Shown one piece after another: positions 35,922 to 46,859 of a DNA stretch of 64,000 bases. The stretch lies in NCBI GenBank assembly GCA_026399075.1, contig JAPLRR010000083.1, positions 101,600 through 165,599 on the forward strand. The letters run 5' to 3'. Under the pieces are notes generated by a model. That model was not told the origin of the DNA. It made no database searches and saw only the letters and a list, made by a program, of their open reading frames with translations. Numbering within the stretch: the stretch's first letter is position 1; each line of letters begins with the position of its first letter. This DNA is from Methylococcales bacterium. GTDB lineage: Bacteria; Pseudomonadota; Gammaproteobacteria; Methylococcales; Methylomonadaceae. A program made the translations under genes and the position numbers.

Positions 35922-37187
35922 TTGTTGTTTGACCGTCCCGATTCGGGTGAACGGGCTGTGCTTGTTCACCTAACTTTCCATCACGGGCAGGAAGATCTTT
36001 TAGAATTAAAAGAGCTGGCTAAATCCGCCGGCACCGATCCTGTTTTTGTCCTAACGGGCGCACGCAAAAGGCCCGATCCTAAATTTTATGTCGGTAAAGG
36101 CAAACTTGACGAGCTTAAGGCGGCTGTTGAAGCCTACGAAGCCGATGTGGTTTTGTTTAACCATCCTTTAGCCCCCAGCCAAGAACGGAATCTTGAAGGT
36201 GCATTAGGGGTACGGGTGGTAGACCGGAATGGCCTGATCCTGGACATCTTTGCGCAACGCGCGCAATCCTTTGAAGGCAAACTGCAAGTGGAGTTGGCAC
36301 AGTTGAAACACTTGTCAACCCGGCTGGTGCGCGGTTGGACACATTTGGAACGCCAAAAAGGCGGTATTGGTTTACGCGGCCCCGGTGAAACCCAGTTGGA
36401 AACCGACAGGCGTTTGTTGGGTATGCGCATCAAGCAGATACAGCAGCGGCTGGACAAGGTGGACAAACAACGCCACCAAGGCCGCAGTAAGCGCAAAAAA
36501 GCCGAAATCGCTTCAGTGTCTTTAGTGGGTTACACCAATGCCGGTAAGTCCACCTTGTTTAACACCCTGACAGGCGCAGACATTTATACGGCTGACCAGT
36601 TATTTGCCACTTTAGACCCAACCTTGCGCAATTGCCAACTACCCAACAGCAGCGAGATAGTGCTGGCCGACACCGTTGGTTTTATCCGGCATTTGCCGCA
36701 TGAATTGGTTGCGGCCTTCAAATCTACCTTACAAGAAGCCAGCGAAGCGGATTTGTTGCTGCATGTCATTGATGCCCATAGCGATGACAGGGAGGTGATC
36801 ATCACCCAAGTCAACCAAGTTTTGGAGGATATTGGCGCTGATAAAATTCGGCAAATTGAAGTCTATAACAAAATTGATTTATTGGAAGGTATAGTCCCAC
36901 ATATTGATAGGGACGAAGACGGCAATGCCATACGGGTTTGGTTGTCCGCCGAAACCGGGGCAGGGGTTGATTTGCTTTACCAGGTGCTGGCGGAACTGTT
37001 TTCGGCCACTAAAGTTAAAAGACGCTGCTATCTACGCGCAGATCAAGGCAATATTAGGGCAAAATTATTTACTTGCGCAAAAATTATTGACGAGCATATT
37101 GATGACTTCGGTACCAATGAATTGGTCATTGAGCTTGATGCCAAGCATTTAGGGCTGCTGAAAGACGTGAAGTGCGAAGAAATTTAA
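35922..37187 (+). CDS. hflX: Ribosome-splitting GTPase HflX
   Basis: About 421 residues. The N-terminal HflX domain is clear ('FYVGKGKLDEL', 'ERNLEGALGVRVVDR'), followed by a linker ('GRSKRKKAE') and the G domain: G1 'GYTNAGKSTLFN', G3 'ADTVGFI' and NKID in 'VYNKIDLL'. HflX splits stalled 70S ribosomes under stress. The start is TTG: either 35922 (MLFDRPD) or 35925, which matches the E. coli start MFDR and lies 7 bases after GGAG. It follows hfq by 48 bases. Confidence 0.96.
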   Translation: MLFDRPDSGERAVLVHLTFHHGQEDLLELKELAKSAGTDPVFVLTGARKRPDPKFYVGKGKLDELKAAVEAYEADVVLFNHPLAPSQERNLEGALGVRVVDRNGLILDIFAQRAQSFEGKLQVELAQLKHLSTRLVRGWTHLERQKGGIGLRGPGETQLETDRRLLGMRIKQIQQRLDKVDKQRHQGRSKRKKAEIASVSLVGYTNAGKSTLFNTLTGADIYTADQLFATLDPTLRNCQLPNSSEIVLADTVGFIRHLPHELVAAFKSTLQEASEADLLLHVIDAHSDDREVIITQVNQVLEDIGADKIRQIEVYNKIDLLEGIVPHIDRDEDGNAIRVWLSAETGAGVDLLYQVLAELFSATKVKRRCYLRADQGNIRAKLFTCAKIIDEHIDDFGTNELVIELDAKHLGLLKDVKCEEI

Positions 37188-37325
37188 GCTAGGGCTTTGT
37201 GTGGGGCAGGCAGTTTTGCCCTATCCGGCTAGTGCTTTTTCGCCTTTATTAGAGTTTTACGATAGAATACCAATAAACATCCTGCGGGATAACTTAACTT
37301 AAGTAATCGAATATGGAGCATAACT

Positions 37326-38579
37326 ATGTCGTGGAATGAGCCAGGCGGCGATAAGAAAGACCCTTGGAGCGGTCGGGGTGACCAGAAAGGGCCTCCTGAT
37401 TTGGATGAGGCAATACGCGCATTACAAGAAAAATTAGGGAAGTTTTTTGGCGGTGGCGACGACAATAACAACAATGATGGTGGTGGTGACAATGAACGCC
37501 CACCCAGAAATTTTTCTTCAGGCTATTCTTTAAAAAGCTTGGGGTATGTAGCGGGCGGCGTGGTGTTTTTGTGGGGTCTGAGCGGCCTATATACCGTTGA
37601 CGAAGGTAACCACGGCGTGGAAACCCGGTTTGGCCATTACATAGGTACAACCCAATCAGGTTTAAATTGGCATTTGCCTTCCCCTATAGAACGGGTGGAC
37701 ATCGTCAATGTAAAACAACAGCGTTATATCGAAGTTGGTTACCGTAGTGGCGGTAGTGAGCAAGCCACAGGTTCTGTGCCTAAAGAAGCCTTGATGCTGA
37801 CTAAAGATGAAAATTATGTCGATGTCCGTTTGGCGGTGCAATACCAAGTTAAAGATGCCCAACAATTTATCTTTAACGTCGTTAATCCGGCGCTAACCTT
37901 AAAGCAAGTCACCGAAAGCGCTTTGCGCGGTGTAGTCGGAAGCAGCACTATGGATTTTGTGCTGACCCAAGGCCGTAGCGAGATCGTTACGCTGATTAAA
38001 AAAGAAATCCAAGATGTCATGGATAGCTACCATTCGGGTATCCAAGTCACTAGCGTCAACCTGCAAGATGCCCAGCCACCGGAGCAAGTGCAAAACTCAT
38101 TTGAAGATGCCATTAAGGCGCGTGAAGATGAGCAGCGCTTGATCAACGAAGCTGAAGCCTATTCCAACGACGTCGTACCTAAGGCGCGTGGTGCCGCCGC
38201 CAGAAAAATACAAGAAGCCGAAGGTTATAAAGAGCAAGTTATCGCCCAAGCCCAAGGTGAAACCAACCGTTTTACCAAGTTGTTGGGGGAATACAGCAAA
38301 GCACAGGACGTGACCCGTAAACGCTTGTACATTGAATCGATGGAAGCGGTTTTGGCTGGCACAAACACCGTATTAGTTGACGCCAAAGGGGGCAATAATC
38401 TACTGTATTTGCCGATTGATAAAATGCTGCAGCGCAGCACCGCATCAATGCCTGCTTCTAGCCTGACAGCCAGCCCGGTTGACCAATCCCAACCGCAAGC
38501 CCAAACCCAAGGGGCTAGTGTTGCTGAACAAGCTGTTGAACATGCTTCAATCCGTGGCCGTGATGCGAGGGGACGCTAA
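37326..38579 (+). CDS. hflK: FtsH protease modulator HflK
   Basis: A 417-residue SPFH/band 7 membrane protein. The glycine- and asparagine-rich N terminus ('MSWNEPGGDKKDPW', 'GGGDDNNNNDGGG') is cytoplasmic, one membrane segment follows near residue 75 ('YVAGGVVFLWGLSGLYTV'), then the SPFH domain. Together with HflC it forms a cage around the FtsH protease in the inner membrane and tunes its access to substrates. The last base of its stop is the first base of the hflC start (TAATG). Confidence 0.97.
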   Translation: MSWNEPGGDKKDPWSGRGDQKGPPDLDEAIRALQEKLGKFFGGGDDNNNNDGGGDNERPPRNFSSGYSLKSLGYVAGGVVFLWGLSGLYTVDEGNHGVETRFGHYIGTTQSGLNWHLPSPIERVDIVNVKQQRYIEVGYRSGGSEQATGSVPKEALMLTKDENYVDVRLAVQYQVKDAQQFIFNVVNPALTLKQVTESALRGVVGSSTMDFVLTQGRSEIVTLIKKEIQDVMDSYHSGIQVTSVNLQDAQPPEQVQNSFEDAIKAREDEQRLINEAEAYSNDVVPKARGAAARKIQEAEGYKEQVIAQAQGETNRFTKLLGEYSKAQDVTRKRLYIESMEAVLAGTNTVLVDAKGGNNLLYLPIDKMLQRSTASMPASSLTASPVDQSQPQAQTQGASVAEQAVEHASIRGRDARGR

Positions 38580-39433
38580 TGATACAAAATAAAGTTATAC
38601 TGGGTGTGGTGGGTTTGTTGCTTGTGGGCATGATGTGTGTGTTCACGGTCAACCAAACTGAAAAGGCGATCAAATTCCAATTAGGCGAAATTGTCAAAAA
38701 CGATTACGAACCTGGTCTGCATTTTAAATTTCCTTTCATTAACAACATCAAAAAGTTTGATGCGCGCATTCAAACCATGTCTGCCAAACCCGAACGGTTT
38801 TTAACGGCGGAAAAGAAAAACGTCATCGTTGATTCTTTTGTCAAATGGCGCATTGGTAATGTCAGCACGTTTTACACCTCGGTGGCGGGCGATATAGACC
38901 AAGCCAATTTGCGTTTGGACCAAATTATCAAAGACGCATTTAGATCTGAGTTCAGTAAGCGCAATATCAAGCAATTGATTTCTACAGACCGCAGCGCCAT
39001 CCGTGAAATCCTGACCAACAACTCCAAAGCGGTTGCGGCAGAATTAGGCATGGAGATTGTTGACGTGCAAGTGATGCGCATAGATTTGCCGCCAGAAGTC
39101 AGCAGCTCGGTGTTCCGTCGAATGGAAGCAGAACGTGAGCGGGTGGCGCGTGAATTCCGTTCACAGGGCGCAGAAGCCGCCGAAAGGATACGAGCTGATG
39201 CTGACCGCCAACGCGTGGTCACTTTGGCAAATGCCTTCCGTGATGCTGAAAAACTGCGTGGTGAAGGCGATGCGACTTCCGCAGAAATTTACGCCAAGGC
39301 GTATGGTGCGGACACTGAGTTTTTCACTTTTTACCGTAGCTTGAATGCTTATAAGAAAACCTTTTCAAGTTCCAGTATGATAGTGCTGGATCCGGATTCA
39401 GACTTCTTCCAGTATTTTAAGAAACAGAAGTAG
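38579..39433 (+). CDS. hflC: FtsH protease modulator HflC
   Basis: A 284-residue SPFH protein with an N-terminal membrane anchor ('VILGVVGLLLVGMMCVFTV') and the band 7 domain ('FVKWRIGNVSTFY', 'RMEAERERVAREFRSQG'). Partner of HflK in the FtsH regulatory complex on the periplasmic side. It is translationally coupled to hflK by a one-base overlap. A rho-independent terminator follows at 39481. Confidence 0.97.
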   Translation: MIQNKVILGVVGLLLVGMMCVFTVNQTEKAIKFQLGEIVKNDYEPGLHFKFPFINNIKKFDARIQTMSAKPERFLTAEKKNVIVDSFVKWRIGNVSTFYTSVAGDIDQANLRLDQIIKDAFRSEFSKRNIKQLISTDRSAIREILTNNSKAVAAELGMEIVDVQVMRIDLPPEVSSSVFRRMEAERERVAREFRSQGAEAAERIRADADRQRVVTLANAFRDAEKLRGEGDATSAEIYAKAYGADTEFFTFYRSLNAYKKTFSSSSMIVLDPDSDFFQYFKKQK

Positions 39434-39480
39434 TTTGGGTTAAAATAGCTTAAGCTAAGCAGTATTTAAAAATATAAAAA

Positions 39481-39504
39481 CGCCCCTTGCGGGGCGTTTT
39501 GTTT
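39481..39504 (+). terminator. Rho-independent terminator after hflC
   Basis: A CGCCCC/GGGGCG stem with TTGC loop (39481-39496) followed by TTTTGTTT, and preceded by an A-run. It should end the hfq-hflX-hflK-hflC transcript. It lies only about 20 bases before hisZ, so hisZ needs its own promoter or read-through. Confidence 0.88.
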
Positions 39505-39521
39505 GAGTGGACATACAAAAC

Positions 39522-42018
<2,497 letters not shown>

Positions 42019-42067
42019 AGGTTGTTAGATTAGGGGTAGGCCGTAGGATGTCCCGATGGCAGGGAAG

Positions 42068-42093
42068 CGCATCAATCGTGGACGATGCGTTTT
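42068..42093 (+). terminator. Probable terminator after purA
   Basis: Inverted repeat CGCATC (42068-42073) and GATGCG (42084-42089), extended by TCGT/ACGA pairing with a small bulge, followed by TTTT. Moderately convincing. Confidence 0.5.
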
Positions 42094-42198
42094 GTGCTTC
42101 AGCACATGCCTAGGGCTTCTTATTGCCGTATAACTGATTCGAACTAAGTATTATTTCGGCTGTCGGGTATGGTATTAACCTAGAAGGACTATAACGAT

Positions 42199-44238
42199 AT
42201 GGCGCAAGAATACTATACAAGTGAACACTTTCAGTTATTGAATAAATGGAAAGGTCAGTCCCGTGATGAGTCAATTCTAGAGCAGAACCGTGCCTATAAG
42301 CAATTGAAAGTCGCTTATGAAGTAACCGCTAATTGGGCAACACAACTCCAAAAAAAGCTTTTTCCTGATGGGTATGTTGAAGTCAGGCGCCGCCCAACAA
42401 ATCAACAAAACAATTTTTTACCCTATAATTGGGCACGTATTTTTCCCCAAAAAACATCTTTGCAATCTTTGGCTTACACAGTCGGCATCACTGTATCAAA
42501 TGGTTTTTTTGTAAAGCTGGACTTGGTTGATTCAAGAGTAAAAGATCGAAATTTACGCCCTCGTTACCTTGACATTCGTGGGAATGAAAAGGACTCACCT
42601 ATTGTATCGATATTGACCATCGACGAAGGTTTGGAAATGAGCCTTACAGATCTGGTTGATTGGAGTGCAGATGCAATAAAAAACTTCAAACTTAGCTATG
42701 ACGATGTTGCCCAACAGTTGGGTTTAATTCATGAACAAGATGACCAATCCCTACTGGCTCACTTCAAAGGACATAAGGACTTTATTGAGCGCCAACCCTT
42801 ATGGCCTGAAACGACTACTACACTATTCTGCCGCCTGGCTCTTGCTGTAAATGAAATGGGATTAGACTGGTGGTTTACTCAAGCCACTAACAGTCAGTTG
42901 CGTTTTGGACGCAAAGAAAAAAGCGTAACCAAGGGTAATCCTGTCGGTCACCTGTTTTTGCGAAAAGACGGTGTTCGCGTCAATTGGAATGCCTTTGCCA
43001 GTCTGGAGGATCTTGACAAAACCGACATTTCGGAAGACCTTGTCCAATCATTTGAGGATGCCGACAAAATGAAAGGCGACTGGCCTGCCAAATTGGGTCA
43101 AAGATCAGGACGAGATGGCTACTGGCCAGATGAATACGATATTGAAGATGAGGATGCCGATAAAATGAAAGGCAACTGGCCTGATGACTTTGATATTGAA
43201 GATCAACCCACAAATAACACACCACCCAAAAACACCATTTATTACGGTCCGCCAGGCACAGGGAAAACTTTCGAACTTCAAGGGCTGCTTCAAAAAGAAT
43301 ACACCGATTCGGAGTCTGTCGAGCGCTATGCGTTCGTTACCTTTCATCAATCTTATGGATATGAAGAGTTCGTCGAAGGCTTGCGTCCGGTCATTACCAA
43401 ACGATCTCAATCGCCTACAAATAATTTAGACTCAGCCCCTGCCGACGGTCAAGTTCACTACGAAATCAAACCCGGTGCGTTCTTAAGGTTGTGCGAGCAA
43501 GCGCGAAAAAATCCGTCACAGCAATACGCGATGGTAATTGACGAGATTAATCGTGGAAATATCAGCAGGATATTTGGCGAGCTGATTACTCTTGTAGAAG
43601 TTGATAAGCGTGAAGGGGCGAAGTATCCAGTTACTGTAACGCTTCCTTATTCAGGGGAGAAATTTAGCATTCCGTCGAATGTAGACGTGATTGGCACCAT
43701 GAACACAGCCGATCGATCACTTGCTCTGGTTGACACTGCTTTGCGCAGACGGTTTGAGTTCATTGAATCGATGCCGAAACCTGATGTTCTTGCTGGCACG
43801 TTGGTTTCATCAAATGGTAAGGATATTAATATTGAACGTCTGTTATTAATTCTTAACAGACGTATCGAAGCACTTTATGATCGAGACCATACAATTGGTC
43901 ATGCCTACTTCACGCGATTAATAGATCTGGAAACCCATGATCGGTTTGAGGAATTAAAAACTATCTTTAGAAACAGGATCATTCCCTTATTGGAGGAGTA
44001 CTTTTTTGAGGACTGGCAAAAGATTCGACTTGTTCTGGGGGACAACCAAAAATCAAATAACGATCATCAGTTTGTCCACGAAATCGGCCGCGAAGATGAT
44101 TTAGTAGAACTCTTTGGTAGTGAACACGAGCTTGATCAATATTCGATACGCTCGCGATACCAATTGAACACTCATGCGCTCGATCTTCCTGATTCTTATA
44201 TTGGGATATACACAGCCGATACTGGCCTTACCGGATGA
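42199..44238 (+). CDS. mcrB: McrB GTPase subunit of a modification-dependent restriction system
   Basis: A 679-residue AAA+ GTPase. Walker A 'GPPGTGKT' is at 351-358, Walker B 'MVIDEINRGN' near 445, sensor 1 'IGTMNTADRS', and 'ALRRRFEF' supplies the arginine finger. McrB hexamers translocate DNA and drive McrC cleavage at methylated sites. Residues 1-180 form the DNA-recognition part; they do not look like the canonical E. coli McrB N terminus, so the recognised modification is open. An acidic linker carries a 96-bp duplication (see finding). The stop overlaps the mcrC start (ATGA). Confidence 0.93.
   Translation: MAQEYYTSEHFQLLNKWKGQSRDESILEQNRAYKQLKVAYEVTANWATQLQKKLFPDGYVEVRRRPTNQQNNFLPYNWARIFPQKTSLQSLAYTVGITVSNGFFVKLDLVDSRVKDRNLRPRYLDIRGNEKDSPIVSILTIDEGLEMSLTDLVDWSADAIKNFKLSYDDVAQQLGLIHEQDDQSLLAHFKGHKDFIERQPLWPETTTTLFCRLALAVNEMGLDWWFTQATNSQLRFGRKEKSVTKGNPVGHLFLRKDGVRVNWNAFASLEDLDKTDISEDLVQSFEDADKMKGDWPAKLGQRSGRDGYWPDEYDIEDEDADKMKGNWPDDFDIEDQPTNNTPPKNTIYYGPPGTGKTFELQGLLQKEYTDSESVERYAFVTFHQSYGYEEFVEGLRPVITKRSQSPTNNLDSAPADGQVHYEIKPGAFLRLCEQARKNPSQQYAMVIDEINRGNISRIFGELITLVEVDKREGAKYPVTVTLPYSGEKFSIPSNVDVIGTMNTADRSLALVDTALRRRFEFIESMPKPDVLAGTLVSSNGKDINIERLLLILNRRIEALYDRDHTIGHAYFTRLIDLETHDRFEELKTIFRNRIIPLLEEYFFEDWQKIRLVLGDNQKSNNDHQFVHEIGREDDLVELFGSEHELDQYSIRSRYQLNTHALDLPDSYIGIYTADTGLTG
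43054..43245 (+). repeat. 96-bp direct duplication in the mcrB linker
   Basis: Copies start at 43054 and 43150, both encoding 'EDADKMKG[DN]WP' and diverging after it. The unit falls between the recognition part and the GTPase, in an acidic, probably disordered linker. Confidence 0.75.
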
Positions 44239-45521
44239 ATTCGCTGACGATCTTTGAATTTGACAAAATTGTTGAAACAAAAAATGGCTTGATCGAGCAT
44301 TCTGTACCGAAACGTGTTTTTGCATGGTTGGAATCACTGTGTTTAAGAAGCGATGATCTCGCGCCAAGATGGCTCAAACTAACGCAATTACAAGGTCAAC
44401 GGGCGGTTCAGGTAACCAGTTTTGTCGGTGTTATGCGTGCGCCATGTGGATTTCAGATTGAAGTCCTACCGAAAACAGGTAAACACACATCACCAGAAAA
44501 TGCCCGGGGGTTATTAATTGAGATGCTGAAGTGCCTAGCTGGATTTCGGCACATCAGGACAGCAGATGCCGATCTTCTAGCGGTACGAATGCCGCTTTTG
44601 GAAGTATTCATCCAACAGTTTCTTGGTGCCGTGGGGTCACTTGTGAAACGAGGATTGCGGAGCGACTACGTCGGGCGACAAGATAACCTTATTTCCCTAC
44701 GCGGCAGATTACTCGTCGCTCAGCAAATCTCTCAAAACCTTGTACGACGTGATCGCTTCTTCACTGAACACGATGAGTTTTCGCAGGATCGCCCTGAAAA
44801 TCGACTCATTCACACCGCGCTTCGTCTTATCCTGACAATGTGCAGGTCACAAGAAAATCAAAGGATAGCGCGTGAACTCTGTTTTGTATTTGCCGATGTA
44901 CCTCAATCCATTGATGTTGTCCAAGACGTACAACGAATCAGGTTAGATCGCGGCATGGGATATTACGAGTCAGCTTTAGACTGGTCAAAACTTATTTTAC
45001 AAGGTATGAGCCCTATATCTGGATCGGGACAGCATCATGCTCCGTCACTACTTTTTCCTATGGAGGCAGTGTTTGAAGCTTTCGTTGAGAAACATCTGTC
45101 GCGACAATTGAGGGATAGTTACGTTCTAAAAGCTCAAGCAAACAACCAACATCTTGTTGCACACCAGACGCAGAAATGGTTTCGCTTAAAACCCGACATT
45201 CTTGTAAAGGATAAACGTAAAACACACTTAGTTCTTGATGCGAAGTGGAAGTTACTGGACGCTACCAAAAATAATGCACGCGAAAAATATCAGCTTAGTC
45301 AGGCAGACTTTTATCAGCTTTTTGCGTATGGCCACCACTACCTAGATGGGGAAGGAGATGTCGTGCTGATTTATCCCAAAACCGATGCATTCTTAAAACC
45401 TCTTCCCGTTTTTGTTTTTCCAAAGGCGGATGGAATGCGATTGTGGGTGTTGCCGTTCTGCCTTAAAGAGCAGATGCTGATACTGCCAGAGTCGCCAGAG
45501 CTTAAGTCGATATTCGTATAG
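44235..45521 (+). CDS. mcrC: McrC nuclease subunit
   Basis: A 428-residue protein with the McrC N-terminal domain ('GVMRAPCGFQIEVLPK', interacting with McrB) and a C-terminal PD-(D/E)xK nuclease: 'LKPDILV' (Pro320-Asp321) and 'LVLDAKWK' (Asp335, Lys337). The catalytic residues are intact, so the system should be active. It is translationally coupled to mcrB by a 4-base ATGA overlap. No methyltransferase gene is adjacent, as expected for a methylation-dependent system. Confidence 0.94.
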   Translation: MNSLTIFEFDKIVETKNGLIEHSVPKRVFAWLESLCLRSDDLAPRWLKLTQLQGQRAVQVTSFVGVMRAPCGFQIEVLPKTGKHTSPENARGLLIEMLKCLAGFRHIRTADADLLAVRMPLLEVFIQQFLGAVGSLVKRGLRSDYVGRQDNLISLRGRLLVAQQISQNLVRRDRFFTEHDEFSQDRPENRLIHTALRLILTMCRSQENQRIARELCFVFADVPQSIDVVQDVQRIRLDRGMGYYESALDWSKLILQGMSPISGSGQHHAPSLLFPMEAVFEAFVEKHLSRQLRDSYVLKAQANNQHLVAHQTQKWFRLKPDILVKDKRKTHLVLDAKWKLLDATKNNAREKYQLSQADFYQLFAYGHHYLDGEGDVVLIYPKTDAFLKPLPVFVFPKADGMRLWVLPFCLKEQMLILPESPELKSIFV

Positions 45522-45579
45522 GGAACTGAATTAAATTCATAGGGGAAGTAGCATTTCACGTTTCCAATCTCGAGATTGT

Positions 45580-45680
45580 CTCGTTCCCAAGCTCCGCTTC
45601 ACTGCCATTAAGCCCGGTAGGGTGCGCATCGCGCACATTTTTCAATCTTCGGCCTTCTGTTAAGGTGCGCGATGCGCACC
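45580..45680. repeat. Dispersed repeat cluster: CTCGTTCCCAAG and two GGTGCGC palindromes
   Basis: CTCGTTCCCAAG (45580-45591) has its exact reverse complement at 47450-47461 and relatives at 59163 and 59430. It is followed by two GGTGCGC palindromes (45621-45637 and the perfect 45664-45680), relatives of the one at 3464. The second supplies the last codons of the truncated CHAT gene. Confidence 0.7.
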
Positions 45681-46454
45681 CAACGCAACTTTTTCACCGT
45701 CATAAGGCTCCAGTTTGCTAGTGCCGTAGTGTTGGTCAAAGAAAAAAGCCCCGGCTGCCGCGCCTTTTTGTAAACTGGCGTAATCCAATACACTGCCATG
45801 GACATCAAAATGCAGGATGTGATAACTGCCATTTGCAGGGTTTTCTAAATGCTGGATCAAGGCTTTATAAGTGGCAGGGCGTAATAAGTCGATTTGTACC
45901 GGCAGTTTGCCATTTTGCACAGCGCTTAATAAAGGCTGTGAAATGGTGCGGTAGGCTACATCGTGCTTACCATGTGGCCGCGAGGTGACTAATAAAACGC
46001 GCAAAACAGGCGTTGCTGGCTTGCTGCTGGGCTGGCGGTGGCTGTCGCTGCTGATGGGTTTGCGGGTGATAGTAAAACGCACGGCCAAGGGTTCTGCCAT
46101 GTCGGGGTCTTTTAAGGCTTCCCAATGGAGTTTATGAAAAGCCGCCGTACCGATGATTTCTAGGCTGGGTTCTTCGGCCAAAACGGCTTGATAATCGGCG
46201 TAGGCTCTGCGCTGGCCAAACACTTGTTCAAACAAGTTTTCGCCATAGTGTTTAATCGAATCACCGATTTGCTGGAATTTTACTTGATGGGTAAACGGAA
46301 ATTTTAAATGTTCTTCAAAATACCACGCTAAGTTTTGCTCTTGCTGCTCATCAAACGGCGGGGTGATGGTTATTGGGTAGTCTGTGCCGTTGGAAAACCG
46401 TAAACTGGCTTTTTGCGGGTCGTCTGGGTGTTGCTGGATTTGGATGGTGGGCAT
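45660..46454 (-). pseudogene. Truncated CHAT-domain protein
   Basis: A 264-residue frame whose N-terminal 150 residues ('YPITITPPFDEQQEQ', 'LAWYFEEHLKFPF') and following 'LRVLLVTSRP' match proteins that carry a CHAT (caspase-like) protease domain. The catalytic histidine is present in 'HILHFDVHGS', but the frame stops before the catalytic cysteine. Its last six codons (GAHRAP) are read from a GGTGCGC-type palindrome, so the C-terminal part, and any TPR section, has been lost or separated. Most likely an inactive remnant. Its small companion gene upstream is intact. Confidence 0.7.
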
Positions 46455-46514
46455 GATTTGTTCCCAGACCGGCGAGGTTTTAACGACTACGCAGATCCCT
46501 CACGGTTGATGGAT

Positions 46515-46859
46515 TTATTTTAAAACCACGACGACTAATTTAGTGCCGTCAGGATGGTCCATCACTTGTACTTCAATGCGTTCTGGCGCGGGTGCTGGCG
46601 TAGTGGCTTGCTGAGGTTTTTTGAAATGGGCTGCAATGGCTTGTTTAACGTACTCTTCTAATGCCGTCGTTGTCACTTTAAGCGCGATACCCCCCAAAAC
46701 GACCAGTGCAGTTGCGCCAAAATCAAATTGACCTTGGGCTACCGTTTCGGTTTGTGCTGTGCTTAATTCACGGTATTGTTCGATGCTGTTCCAGCTTTCC
46801 GCAAAATCAGCGGCGGTAAGGTTTACTTCAGGTGCAAACGTAATTTTGTAATCGCTCAT
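46515..46859 (-). CDS. Small companion gene of the CHAT protein
   Basis: A 114-residue protein, starting at ATG 46859 after AAAGGGG (a longer frame to 46988 has no ribosome site). It has an N-terminal segment ('MSDYKITFAPEVNLTAADF'), a hydrophobic middle ('GATALVVLGGIALKVTTTAL') and a C-terminal beta hairpin ('VMDHPDGTKLVVVVLK'). It lies 60 bases upstream of the CHAT gene on the same strand. No known domain was recognised; it could be a membrane-linked trigger or effector-associated partner of the CHAT protease. Confidence 0.6.
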   Translation of the reverse strand: MSDYKITFAPEVNLTAADFAESWNSIEQYRELSTAQTETVAQGQFDFGATALVVLGGIALKVTTTALEEYVKQAIAAHFKKPQQATTPAPAPERIEVQVMDHPDGTKLVVVVLK

